Shown: piece by piece, positions 1 through 8,555 of the stretch
Position numbering within the stretch: position 1 is the first letter of the stretch
Layout of the letters: every line of letters starts with the position of its first letter
Assembly (NCBI GenBank): GCA_964530825.1
Contig: CAZHCA010000010.1
Span: 62,001 to 126,000 of the forward strand
DNA length: 64,000 nucleotides
Reading direction: 5' to 3'
Origin: CAZHCA01 sp964530825
GTDB lineage: Bacteria; Bacteroidota; Bacteroidia; Chitinophagales; Saprospiraceae
Program-made: the position numbers and the translations under genes
Notes under the pieces: model-generated
What the model saw: only the letters and a program-made list of their open reading frames with translations
Databases searched by the model: none
Told to the model about the DNA's origin: nothing

Positions 1-2
1 AC

Positions 3-1145
3 GAGATCACCAATGCCGCCAACATTATTCTTGAAAATATAGACTTGATTGACGATCCCGAGCTTACACAAGCACTGCGTGACCAGTATCGGGGGGAAGC
101 TCTTTTTCTCCGGGGAGCGGCACTCTTCGAAGCTGTCCGTTTCTTTGCGCTGCCTTACGGTCCAAATTCCAGCTCTGACCCTGGCATCCCGGTTCTTACT
201 GAAGCAGTCCAGAGTTTTGGAGATGTAACATTCCCTACTCGGAATACTGTAGAAGAAGTTTATGACCAAGCCATTGCCGATATGGATGAAGCGATTAACC
301 TTCTCCCCGATAATATTGCACGCGGACGAGCGAATCGTTTTGCAGCCATTGCTTACCGGGCAGAAATTGCTTTTCAACAGCGTGACTATGAAACCGTTAT
401 CAGCTTAACCGACGAGTTGGTAAACAATGGCCCTTACGAACTTCCTGCTGAACCCATTACGTTCTTCATCAATGAGGGATCGACCGAAGAAATCTTCTCC
501 GTAATTCATACGGAACAAGACAACCCGGGCGTAAACGGTTCACTACCGGCTTTCATGAACATAAACGGACGTGGCGGCGACCTTATCATCTCGGCTGCTC
601 AGCGTGCTGCTTACCGGTCTATTGTGCCGGATGAACAGCAAGCAGCTATCGACAACGCCGGTCTGACCGTTAACGACCTTCGCGTAACGCAACTGACTAT
701 CAACGATACCGTAAATATTGAAAAGTACGAAGATCCGGGTAACAACTCAGACGATGCCCCTGTACACCGTCTGGCTAAGTTTCTGTTGATGCGGGCCGAG
801 GCCCTCTCCCGGGTGAATGGTGTAAATCAAGAAAGCGTAGATCTGCTTAACCAGGTTCGCACGCGCGCACTGCGAGTAGTCGACGCCAACGGCGCACCCG
901 CAGAAAACGGAGCAGAACTCGTTTCTTATACCATAGGGGACTTTGCAAGCGCTGATGAGCTTAATGAAGCGATTATTCTGGAACGCCAAGTAGAACTTTG
1001 CTACGAAGGAAACCGCTATCACGATCTAATGCGCCTACAAAGAGACGTCAGAGGCACAGCTTTCGACGACAATTTCCTGCGTTATCCGATTCCACAACAG
1101 GAACTGGACGCGAATCCGAACCTGGTGCAAAATCCGGGTTACTAG
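3..1145 (+). CDS. SusD/RagB family nutrient-binding outer-membrane lipoprotein (5' truncated by window edge)
   Basis: The reading frame is open from the first bases, so the N-terminus (signal peptide, lipobox Cys) lies outside the window. About 380 residues are visible. The opening helices (LRDQYRGEALFLRGAALFE) are the TPR-like core typical of SusD/RagB proteins. The end carries the usual signature of the family's last third: AIILERQVELCYEGNRYHD, then a run ending in NPNLVQNPGY. Family members sit on the outer face of the outer membrane and present glycans or peptides to a partner SusC-type TonB porin, whose gene would be expected just upstream. The substrate cannot be told from this fragment. 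A strong bidirectional terminator follows the stop codon. Confidence 0.9.
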   Translation, partial: EITNAANIILENIDLIDDPELTQALRDQYRGEALFLRGAALFEAVRFFALPYGPNSSSDPGIPVLTEAVQSFGDVTFPTRNTVEEVYDQAIADMDEAINLLPDNIARGRANRFAAIAYRAEIAFQQRDYETVISLTDELVNNGPYELPAEPITFFINEGSTEEIFSVIHTEQDNPGVNGSLPAFMNINGRGGDLIISAAQRAAYRSIVPDEQQAAIDNAGLTVNDLRVTQLTINDTVNIEKYEDPGNNSDDAPVHRLAKFLLMRAEALSRVNGVNQESVDLLNQVRTRALRVVDANGAPAENGAELVSYTIGDFASADELNEAIILERQVELCYEGNRYHDLMRLQRDVRGTAFDDNFLRYPIPQQELDANPNLVQNPGY

Positions 1146-1203
1146 AAGCAATAATCGTTGAATAGCCGCAAGAATATCTAATTAGACAATTATTGCTTTA
1201 CAT

Positions 1204-1243
1204 AAAAAGCCCCGCGATCGGCCGATCGCGGGGCTTTCTTTTT
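1204..1243. terminator. Bidirectional intrinsic terminator (perfect 26-nt palindrome)
   Basis: Positions 1209-1234 form a perfect palindrome (GCCCCGCGATCGG and its complement), extended by AAA/TTT and followed by a T-rich run on the plus strand (1235-1243) and by T's on the minus strand (complement of 1204-1208). It lies between the convergent ends of the susD-like gene and the OmpA-family gene and can serve both. Confidence 0.9.
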
Positions 1244-1255
1244 AAACGCAAAAAA

Positions 1256-2707
1256 TTAATAGCCGCCGTCATTGCTACTACTGGGCGGATCCATGTCATA
1301 ATCGCCAGGCTCCGCCACGCGAAATTCTACACGACGGTTCATGTAACTACTGGTCAAGGGTACCAAGGACTCATCCTGTCCTTTGTATTGCAGTACCAAC
1401 CGACCACGACTAATGCCGTGATTATTTACCAGGTGCTGAATGACCGCTTCGGCGCGCAGATAAGACAATTGTTTGTTATACGTCTCGGGTCCAGAGCTAT
1501 CGGTAAAGCCAGATACCACCAACCGCAGGTTCGGATTGGATTTGAGCAACCTCCCGATACTAGCCAGGTTTCCGTAATCGGAATATTTTACGGTATAGCT
1601 ATCGGTATTGAAGTGGATCATGGGTAAAAACCACTCTCCTACGGAACCGCCGGCGCCCGGTACACCATCTGTACCGTAAGAATTAAGCGCTTCGTCGATC
1701 AGCTCGCGCACCCGCTCTTCGGTGACACCACCACCCGGGCCATAGGCCGGATTGACGACTACCCCATTTTCATCGATTTCCTCTCCTTCGCGTGGGGTGT
1801 AATAAGGCTCGCGGTCAAGGTGGTCAGGCACCCCATCTCGGTCGCTGTCGAGTGTGCGGCCCTTAGTATCGACGATAGCCCCGGCAGGCGTGTTCTTTTC
1901 CTGATCGAGGGCATCGATGACTCCGTCTTTATCTTTATCTTCCAACTCCACCTCAGGCCGGTTTTTTAAGTCGGCAATATCATCCTGGATACCTTGTAGA
2001 GGATTGATCCAGTAAAGCGGTTCAGACCGGCTGCTACGATTCCCCAAATTGAAATTTACCCCTACATTGCCATGCACCAAGACATCACCGGCCGAATTGA
2101 TCACGCGGAAGGCATCGACAAAGTCATTACGGTCGCCAAAGAGGAACATACCCTGTCCCTCCAGACTGATATTGATCCGGGGATTGATCCTGAAGGCAAT
2201 ACCCGCACCCACGCCGGCGTGCGGTGCAAATTCGGCATCGCGTTCGCGGGTTTGGCGGTCGTTTTCACTATTCTTGAATTCGTTGCTGTAGTAGTTGCCA
2301 CCACCGCCAACCATGGCGTAAACATGAACTTTGCGCACGGGTTTATCAAAGCGCAAGCCGTTTAGATTGAATACACCATAGAAGGTACCCGAAAGCCAGG
2401 TAGTCTCAAAGCTGCGGGTATCATCCGGCTCGGAGTTAGCACCAGTCACATTGCCGTAGAGGCCATCGAATCGGAGTGAAAATAAATAGTCGGTTGCTTT
2501 ACGCACGTGCAGCCCCGCTGCGTACCCGATGTCGGAGTCAATATCGCCACCCACGAAGAGCGCACCTCCGTTCAAACCAACCTCCCACATGTCCTTGGGG
2601 GTAGCCGGTTTGCTCTTGCCGGCATTATCTGCTTCGTCCTGAGCAGAAATAAAAAGGGGTAGGCAAATGGAGCACAAGATTGCCAAGTATAGTTTTTTGA
2701 ATCTCAT
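1256..2707 (-). CDS. OmpA-family outer-membrane protein with beta-barrel, calcium-type linker and peptidoglycan-binding domain
   Basis: A 483-aa protein. The chosen start gives a clean signal peptide (MRFKKLYLAILCSICL... ending ISAQ); an in-frame ATG 21 nt upstream (2728) is also possible. The mature N-terminal half looks like an outer-membrane beta-barrel, with glycine and aromatic alternation (EVGLNGGALFVGGDIDSD). The linker holds two thrombospondin-type-3-like acidic repeats, DKDKDGVIDALD and DSDRDGVPDHLD, which normally bind calcium. The C-terminal 110 residues are an OmpA-like peptidoglycan-binding domain (IHFNTDSY, then SGFTDSSGPETYNKQLSYLRAEAV and NRRVEF). Its role is inferred to be outer-membrane to cell-wall anchoring. 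It is monocistronic, with its own promoter about 240 nt upstream. Confidence 0.88.
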   Translation of the reverse strand: MRFKKLYLAILCSICLPLFISAQDEADNAGKSKPATPKDMWEVGLNGGALFVGGDIDSDIGYAAGLHVRKATDYLFSLRFDGLYGNVTGANSEPDDTRSFETTWLSGTFYGVFNLNGLRFDKPVRKVHVYAMVGGGGNYYSNEFKNSENDRQTRERDAEFAPHAGVGAGIAFRINPRINISLEGQGMFLFGDRNDFVDAFRVINSAGDVLVHGNVGVNFNLGNRSSRSEPLYWINPLQGIQDDIADLKNRPEVELEDKDKDGVIDALDQEKNTPAGAIVDTKGRTLDSDRDGVPDHLDREPYYTPREGEEIDENGVVVNPAYGPGGGVTEERVRELIDEALNSYGTDGVPGAGGSVGEWFLPMIHFNTDSYTVKYSDYGNLASIGRLLKSNPNLRLVVSGFTDSSGPETYNKQLSYLRAEAVIQHLVNNHGISRGRLVLQYKGQDESLVPLTSSYMNRRVEFRVAEPGDYDMDPPSSSNDGGY

Positions 2708-2944
2708 TGGGATAGATTTATTATGCATAAGGGATTATAATATTTCTATTAATTGCAAAAAACGAAAGCAGCGAAACGATAGTTGCAGCAACTCGAGATG
2801 CAAAATTGCGGGATTCCTTTTTAGGGTGTGGGTTAAAAAGAGGCGGATGTTCCTCGTTTTGATCTGCAACCGACTGATATACATGGTTTGTCAGGAACAA
2901 CGCTTAGGACATTTACCCACGTGTTGAGGTAGTCGTCTATTTCA

Positions 2945-2976
2945 CAAATGTATTCTTTATTCCTTTTGATCCCAAA
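2945..2976 (-). promoter_or_regulatory. Bacteroidota-type promoter for the OmpA-family gene
   Basis: On the minus strand a TTTG (2973-2976) is followed after 20 nt by TACATTTG (2945-2952), an exact match to the Bacteroidota -33/-7 pattern TTTG...TAnnTTTG. It sits just after the dehydrogenase stop codon and about 240 nt before the OmpA start, implying a long leader. No gene was found in 2708-3012. Confidence 0.6.
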
Positions 2977-3012
2977 GTTTTCTCCCAAATGATTGCATTT
3001 TACAATAAAATT

Positions 3013-4275
3013 TCAGGTCTGTTTAGCTTCGGATGTTGTAGGCTGCATAAGCTGTTCAAGCGAAATTCGTAGTGCAGTCGAAGCCAGTAATTGAGCCGTC
3101 CCATTCAATTCTTGGTGTACTTTTTGCAGCGCAAGCCGAATGACGCGGGAGACGTCACCAAAGATCGCTTCATCGGTAATCTCCACCTGAGGCTGCATGA
3201 GATAAGCAAAAACGCGCGCCATTCCACAATTGGCGATAAAGTCAGGGATCAGGCTAACCTGCCGGTCGGCCCAAACGGCCGTATCACCGAAAAAGATGCC
3301 ATCGTCGACAAAGGGCACGTTAGCCCCGCAGGCCATGACCTCTAAACCACGGTCGATCAATTGCTCCATTTGCTGACGCGTTACGAGTTTGGAGGCAGCG
3401 CCCGGCACAAAGATATCGGCGCCCAGGCTCCAAATCTGCCGATTGACCTCATCAAAGGGTAGCTGATGCTCGGTGTGTAAGCGGTTTCCCTTTTTTCCGG
3501 TAAAAAGGTGTTTAATCTGATCGAGGGTCAGCCCGTCTTGGTCGATCACACCGCCGTCGCGATCAATAATCCCTAAAACCCGCACGCCGTGATAAGCCAG
3601 ATAAGCCGCCGTAGCCGAAGCCACATTGCCCCACCCCTGGATGATAGCCGTTTTGCCTTGCAGGTCGCGGTTCCGGAAAAGCTGGTAATAGTGCCGGATA
3701 GATTCCGCTACCCCATAACCGGTAATCATATCGGCGACGGCATATTTGTGAGGGCCTTCGGGCACGTAGCGAGAATCTTCCACAATTTTGGTGATTCCCT
3801 GACGCAACTGCCCAATGATCCGTACCTTTTCGCCTGAAGCCGACCGGAAATGGCCATTGACAATCCCTTCTTGCGGATGCCACAGGCCCAACTCTTCGGT
3901 GATCGGTACGACATCCTTTAGCTCATCTACATTGAGGTCGCCACCCGTGCCGTAGTAGTTTTTAAGCAAGGGAAAAACCGCCTGGTACCAACGCCGCAGT
4001 ACGGCATCACGACGCGGGTCTGCCGGATCGAAATCGATGCCCGATTTAGCGCCACCGATTGCTGGTCCACAAACCGAAAATTTCACTTCCATGACTTTTG
4101 CCAATGAAGTCACCTCCTCGCGTGTGAGCCCCGGTCGCATCCGCGTTCCACCGCCCGCCGCCCCGTTGCGCAGGGAGTTGATGACGATCCAGCCGCGAGC
4201 GCTTGTCTCCGTATCGTTCCATTCGAAGACAATTTCGGGTTCTTTTGATTTGTAGCGTTCCAGAAGGGTTTGCAT
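3013..4275 (-). CDS. Glu/Leu/Phe/Val dehydrogenase family enzyme
   Basis: A 420-aa NAD(P)-dependent amino-acid dehydrogenase of the ELFV family, a cytoplasmic enzyme that reversibly deaminates an amino acid to its 2-oxoacid. The N-terminal substrate domain has the family segments NGAAGGGTRMRPGLTREEV and GGAKSGIDFDP, the latter with the catalytic lysine motif. The second half has the Rossmann dinucleotide site GWGNVASATAAYLA. The length matches hexameric glutamate dehydrogenases (about 410-450 aa), but the sequence departs from classical GdhA, so Glu versus branched-chain or Phe specificity is not decided. It appears to be a single gene, divergent from the pseudo-arginase gene at 4372. Confidence 0.85.
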   Translation of the reverse strand: MQTLLERYKSKEPEIVFEWNDTETSARGWIVINSLRNGAAGGGTRMRPGLTREEVTSLAKVMEVKFSVCGPAIGGAKSGIDFDPADPRRDAVLRRWYQAVFPLLKNYYGTGGDLNVDELKDVVPITEELGLWHPQEGIVNGHFRSASGEKVRIIGQLRQGITKIVEDSRYVPEGPHKYAVADMITGYGVAESIRHYYQLFRNRDLQGKTAIIQGWGNVASATAAYLAYHGVRVLGIIDRDGGVIDQDGLTLDQIKHLFTGKKGNRLHTEHQLPFDEVNRQIWSLGADIFVPGAASKLVTRQQMEQLIDRGLEVMACGANVPFVDDGIFFGDTAVWADRQVSLIPDFIANCGMARVFAYLMQPQVEITDEAIFGDVSRVIRLALQKVHQELNGTAQLLASTALRISLEQLMQPTTSEAKQT

Positions 4276-4371
4276 TCTTGTTATCTTTACCGGCGAAGAT
4301 AAAACGAAGTTTGCTATCGCGACCGGGAAACGCCTAAAAGACCGTTATTCCCGGTCATTATTACCTGCTCC

Positions 4372-5451
4372 ATGCTGGATAACTGGTTTAAACCGATCAA
4401 GACAAGTGCTGAACCCTATGCCGCGTTCCAGGTGGGGGCTCACATCAGGCTGCACCAAAAAAAGGGGTTCCCGGCGTTAAAAGGCGTACAAATAGCGCTT
4501 ATGGGCATCGGAGCGGAAACGCCCGCAGCAGTCAGGTCTGCTCTTTACCAATTGAGCTTTCCGTTTGTTGGTCTCCAAGTAGCCGATCTGGGTAACTTTC
4601 GGAAGCACGATCCCGATTTCATTATTCCGGCGCTGCGCGATTTAATCCAGGGCGGCGTTTTCCCCGTCCTTATCGCCCCAGAAGAACACTATGTACTGAC
4701 CCTCTACCACGCCTTTCACGAAGCAGTAAAGGATATCAGTATGGTAATCGTCGACGAACGCCTACCGCTTGCACCCCGAAGCGCCGAACTTCGGGCCGTA
4801 TTAATGGAAAGCACCGCCAATCGCCTTTTCCACTTAGGGCAGATCGGATACCAGACCCATTTGGTCGACCAACAAACTGTAAGGCAACTGGAAGCTACCC
4901 ACCACGATCTGCTGCGACTAGGAAAGGCTCGCCAAGACCTGCCGGAGGCCGAACCGGTCATACGTGATGCTGACCTCATGATCATGCACTTGGGTGCACT
5001 TAAAGACAATGAACTGCCGGGTAAACCCTTTCGCTCCCCCAGCGGCTTCACCGCCGAAGAGCTTTGTCAGTTGTCCCGGTATGGGGGGTGGAGTGAAAAG
5101 CTAAAATGCGCTGGTTTTTTCAGTGAAGCAGAAATTCCTGCCGCAACAGGCGGGCCGCTCCTCGCCCAGATGATCTGGTATTTACTCGAAGGCTTTCAGC
5201 AGCGCAAAGGCGACTTCCCGGCAAGTATGGACGGATTAGTGGAATATATAGTCGACATGAAAACTATCAACGACCAGTTGGTTTTCTGGAAGAGTACCAA
5301 AAGCGGTCGCTGGTGGTTGCAAATCCCGGTAAAAGCAAAAAAGAAATGGCGGCGCCACCGTTTGGTTCCGTGTTCTTACCAGGACTATCAGCGCGCTTGC
5401 CAGGACCAACTGCCGCAGCGACTTTTTCACGCCTTACAGCGCTTCGGTTGA
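4372..5451 (+). CDS. Arginase/formimidoylglutamase-fold protein lacking metal ligands (pseudo-arginase)
   Basis: A 359-aa protein whose length and layout resemble the ureohydrolase (arginase/agmatinase/formimidoylglutamase) superfamily as annotated in Bacteroidota. The Mn-binding motifs expected in an active enzyme are missing. Where GGDHS is expected there is APEEHYVLTLYHAFHE. Where DAHxD is expected there is MVIVDERLPLAP. Where SxDxDxxDP is expected there is DLMIMHLGALKDNELPG. It is therefore probably non-catalytic. It ends 4 bp from the convergent murF stop, beside gldJ. I recall such proteins lying close to gliding/type IX genes in other Bacteroidota, but could not check this. Fold assignment is moderately sure; the role is unknown. 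Confidence 0.7.
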   Translation: MLDNWFKPIKTSAEPYAAFQVGAHIRLHQKKGFPALKGVQIALMGIGAETPAAVRSALYQLSFPFVGLQVADLGNFRKHDPDFIIPALRDLIQGGVFPVLIAPEEHYVLTLYHAFHEAVKDISMVIVDERLPLAPRSAELRAVLMESTANRLFHLGQIGYQTHLVDQQTVRQLEATHHDLLRLGKARQDLPEAEPVIRDADLMIMHLGALKDNELPGKPFRSPSGFTAEELCQLSRYGGWSEKLKCAGFFSEAEIPAATGGPLLAQMIWYLLEGFQQRKGDFPASMDGLVEYIVDMKTINDQLVFWKSTKSGRWWLQIPVKAKKKWRRHRLVPCSYQDYQRACQDQLPQRLFHALQRFG

Positions 5452-5455
5452 GGGT

Positions 5456-6772
5456 CTATTGGGCTTCCAGAAGCCGCTCGAGTTGCATTTTCCTGGATCC
5501 TTTGATGAGCACTAGCTTTTCTTTCCAGGTTTGCTGCTGCAGCCATTCGCGCGCGGCATAGACATCGGGAAAATGCGCAAGACCATGCTCGGCAGCGATG
5601 GCCTGATAATGTGCCCCTACTAAAACGAGCGCCTCCAATCCCGCGCCCAGGGCTTCCTCCACTATACGGCGATGCTCTACGACCGTATCTTCACCAAGCT
5701 CCAACATATCACCGAGGATCGCTACTTTAGCTGGATGTTGTTGGCCTTTCAGGCTGGCCAATGCAACTGCGACCGAAGTCGGATTGGCATTGTAGGCATC
5801 CAGAATGACATCATTGCCACGCCATTTTACCAATTGTGAGCGGTTATTTTCCGCCCGGTAGGATTCAATGGCCAGCTTAATTTTTTCGCCGGGCACCTTG
5901 AAGTAACGTCCCACTGCAATAGCGGTCATGATATTGCGGAAATTATAAAACCCAGTGAGTTGAGAAGTCGCTTCCATATATTGCCCGCGGTTATTTAAAA
6001 ACCCGACCCGAACGGTAGGCTGTTCGCCGACCAAACGGATTTCAAAAGGAGCAGAATTAGGGTCTAGCTCCCCAGATTGGCAATAAAAGACTTTCTTTTT
6101 TACGGGGGCCGCTAAGTCCGGCAGGAAAGGCTCATTAGAATTAATCATTGCAATGCCGTTCGTTTCTGCCAGGAAGCGGTAGAGTTCCGATTTACCTTTT
6201 TTGACACCTTCTATTCCACCAAAACCTTCGAGGTGAGCTTTACCGATATTAGTGATGAGTCCGTGGGTTGGCTCGGCAATCCTTGAAAGGGCATCGATTT
6301 CTCCTTGGTGGTTAGCTCCCATTTCGATAATGGCCACCTCATGGGCGTACCTCAAAGCCAGCAGGGTAAGCGGCACGCCGATGTGATTATTAAAATTCCC
6401 TTGGGTACAATGGGTAGGGTAAGCCGTGCTCATTACTTGATGCATCAGCTCTTTGGTAGTGGTTTTGCCGTTACTGCCGGTGATGCAAATAACCGGGATG
6501 TCGAACTGCCGGCGGTGATGGCGCGCCAGATCCTGCAATGCTTTTAATACATCATTGACCAGCACTAAACGGTCACTTTTGCCGGCCAGGGCAGCATCGT
6601 CGACAATCGCATAGGCAGCACCCTGTTGTAAGGCCTTTTCGGCAAACTGGTTGCCATCGAAATTGGCTCCTTTCAGAGCGAAGAACAAGGCGCCGGGCTG
6701 GAGCTTACGCGTATCGGTCGTGACCGAAGGATGTTGAAGAAATAATTGGTAAAGGTGCTCGGTAGTCATCAT
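5456..6772 (-). CDS. murF: UDP-N-acetylmuramoyl-tripeptide--D-alanyl-D-alanine ligase
   Basis: A 438-aa cytoplasmic Mur ligase that adds D-Ala-D-Ala to the UDP-MurNAc-tripeptide, the last cytoplasmic step of peptidoglycan precursor synthesis. The N-terminal domain has the MurE/MurF pattern VTTDTRKLQPGALFFALKG. The ATP site is GSNGKTTTKE (residues 99-108). The central domain has GNFNNHIGVPLTLL and EMGANHQGEI, typical of MurF. The C-terminal domain has DAYNANPTSV and LGDMLELGE. Two adjacent ATGs (6772 and 6769) could start it. It lies downstream of gldJ, an arrangement common in Bacteroidota, but a hairpin separates the two. Confidence 0.95.
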   Translation of the reverse strand: MMTTEHLYQLFLQHPSVTTDTRKLQPGALFFALKGANFDGNQFAEKALQQGAAYAIVDDAALAGKSDRLVLVNDVLKALQDLARHHRRQFDIPVICITGSNGKTTTKELMHQVMSTAYPTHCTQGNFNNHIGVPLTLLALRYAHEVAIIEMGANHQGEIDALSRIAEPTHGLITNIGKAHLEGFGGIEGVKKGKSELYRFLAETNGIAMINSNEPFLPDLAAPVKKKVFYCQSGELDPNSAPFEIRLVGEQPTVRVGFLNNRGQYMEATSQLTGFYNFRNIMTAIAVGRYFKVPGEKIKLAIESYRAENNRSQLVKWRGNDVILDAYNANPTSVAVALASLKGQQHPAKVAILGDMLELGEDTVVEHRRIVEEALGAGLEALVLVGAHYQAIAAEHGLAHFPDVYAAREWLQQQTWKEKLVLIKGSRKMQLERLLEAQ

Positions 6773-6802
6773 GAGGTCCTACATTTAGCATTGGCCTAAA
6801 AT

Positions 6803-6845
6803 AAAAAGTCTTCGCAGGTCCAATCCGGTCCGGCGAAGACTTTTT
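6803..6845 (-). terminator. Intrinsic terminator-like hairpin between gldJ and murF
   Basis: AAAAAGTCTTCGC (6803-6815) pairs perfectly with GCGAAGACTTTTT (6833-6845). On the minus strand the arm ends in a T run, as in an intrinsic terminator placed after gldJ and before murF. It is symmetric enough to work in both directions. Confidence 0.75.
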
Positions 6846-6879
6846 AGCAGAAAATTAAGCGCAATGCGTATTGGTCCGT

Positions 6880-8382
6880 TTAGTAGCGACGCTTGTTTCG
6901 CTTCCGTTTACCGGAATCAAATTGATTGCCTCCGGTAACTTCGTTACTGGAAGCCCCACCGGTTCTGGTCATGGCGCAGCGGAATCCAACAGTCCGGCTA
7001 CTTTTGTCCTCATCCATGAAGCGGCGCGTGCCGGGCGAGAGCCAGAATGCGCGGTCGGCCCATGACCCGCCTTTATAAACACGGGCGCGATCTGAGATCA
7101 GGGTGTGCTTACCGTAATCGTAGTAGGCGCCGGACTCCTTATCTCCGTCGAGATAGTTGGCAACGTCACTCTTTTTGAAGTTGGGACGAGTAGACACTTC
7201 GTCGTCTTCGAAGTAGGTGTAACGCAGGCGACCGAGGCTATCCTTTTCTACAGGCCGGCCGTCCTGGTCCAGTTCCAGCTTCTCGAACCGGTTCCCTCTT
7301 ACCGGGTTCAGGTCGTGGTTTTGGTTGTCTTGCAGGGTCATAGAAGTCAGCGGGCGATAAAGATCGAAGCACCACTCATTAACATTTCCCGCCATATTAT
7401 ATAACCCGAAGTCGTTTGGCATGAAAGACCGCACGGGTGCTGTGATGTGGGCATTATCATTGAGGTTGCCGGCAATCCCCATATAATCCCCATCGCCGCG
7501 CTTGAAGTTAGCCAAAATGCGTCCTTGATATTTGTCGCGCTTCTGGTAGCGAACGGTCTGTCCATCCCATGGATACAGACGGCGGTCGGTGATCAGTTCA
7601 TCCTGCTCGGAAGCTTGTAGCCCTTTGAGGGCAAGAGCGGCATACTCCCATTCCGCTTCGGTAGGCAGACGATAGGAAGGCAACAGGATACCATCTTCAA
7701 AACGCACCGGACGCTCGCCCCCCGTACGCAGGTCTTTCAGGTTTTTGCGCACATCGCCCTCGTACTGTCCTAGCAGATAGGCATCAGTATTAAAGTTGTC
7801 TTCGTCCTTTTGGTCGGGGTTGGTGTTAAGGATACCGCGTTCGATCAGCAACATTTCGTTTACCCGGTCGGTACGCCAGCGGCAGTATTCGGTAGCCTGG
7901 CGCCAGCTCACCCCTACTACGGGATAGTTATTGTAAGAAGGGTGGCGGAAATACGTTTCTACGAATGGTTCGTTGTAGGCCAACTCCTCCAGCCATACCA
8001 GGGTATCGGGCAGAGCATCGGCCACTACTTCGGGATACGACTCGGCAAAAACGCGGTTCACCCAGTACAGGTACTCCCGGTAATCGATATTCGATACCTC
8101 CGTTTCATCCATATAGAAAGAAGAAACCGTCACACGACGGGGTAGGTTATTCCAGTCGTAGGTGACATCATCACCGGTAATGCCCATGGTGAAGGTACCG
8201 CCCTCGATCAGGACCAGGTTGGGGCCGGTAATTTGCCCTTCGTAGTCTTTCTTTTCAAATCCTCCCCATTTCTGGTCGTTATAGACCCACCCGGTGGTAG
8301 AGGAGCGCTCTTTACTCCCACAGGAGCTCAGTACAATAGCCATTCCGACGAGGTAGGCGCCGAGCTTTAGCAAATTCTTCAT
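6880..8382 (-). CDS. gldJ: Gliding motility / type IX secretion lipoprotein GldJ
   Basis: A 500-aa lipoprotein. The chosen start gives a lipoprotein signal peptide with lipobox LSSC (Cys21) and a good Shine-Dalgarno sequence (AAGGA, 5 nt upstream); the frame stays open further upstream but without signal-peptide character. The body is a formylglycine-generating-enzyme (SUMF1) fold: LIEGGTFTMGITGDD, YPVVGVSWRQATEYCRWRT, SYRLPTEAEWEYAAL, GLYNMAGNVNEWC, RVYKGGSWADR and VGFRCAMTR. GldJ shares this fold with GldK; the SPGTRRFMDED context near the end favours GldJ. In Flavobacterium johnsoniae GldJ is an outer-membrane-associated lipoprotein needed for GldK stability, type IX secretion and gliding. 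It lies between porP and murF. Confidence 0.88.
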   Translation of the reverse strand: MKNLLKLGAYLVGMAIVLSSCGSKERSSTTGWVYNDQKWGGFEKKDYEGQITGPNLVLIEGGTFTMGITGDDVTYDWNNLPRRVTVSSFYMDETEVSNIDYREYLYWVNRVFAESYPEVVADALPDTLVWLEELAYNEPFVETYFRHPSYNNYPVVGVSWRQATEYCRWRTDRVNEMLLIERGILNTNPDQKDEDNFNTDAYLLGQYEGDVRKNLKDLRTGGERPVRFEDGILLPSYRLPTEAEWEYAALALKGLQASEQDELITDRRLYPWDGQTVRYQKRDKYQGRILANFKRGDGDYMGIAGNLNDNAHITAPVRSFMPNDFGLYNMAGNVNEWCFDLYRPLTSMTLQDNQNHDLNPVRGNRFEKLELDQDGRPVEKDSLGRLRYTYFEDDEVSTRPNFKKSDVANYLDGDKESGAYYDYGKHTLISDRARVYKGGSWADRAFWLSPGTRRFMDEDKSSRTVGFRCAMTRTGGASSNEVTGGNQFDSGKRKRNKRRY

Positions 8383-8555
8383 TATTCCTTCAACGTTTTT
8401 GATAATGACCAACAAGTTTGTGTTGCTAAAATTCCATCCGGAAAAACGCAGTGCAAGGATCCGGCCCTGGTAGTCCCAAGTACGTGCTGCCCCTGCTTTT
8501 CCATTTTTGAGCAAGCCTAAAGTATTGCGAGCGAAAGCGACGATTGAACGCTTCA

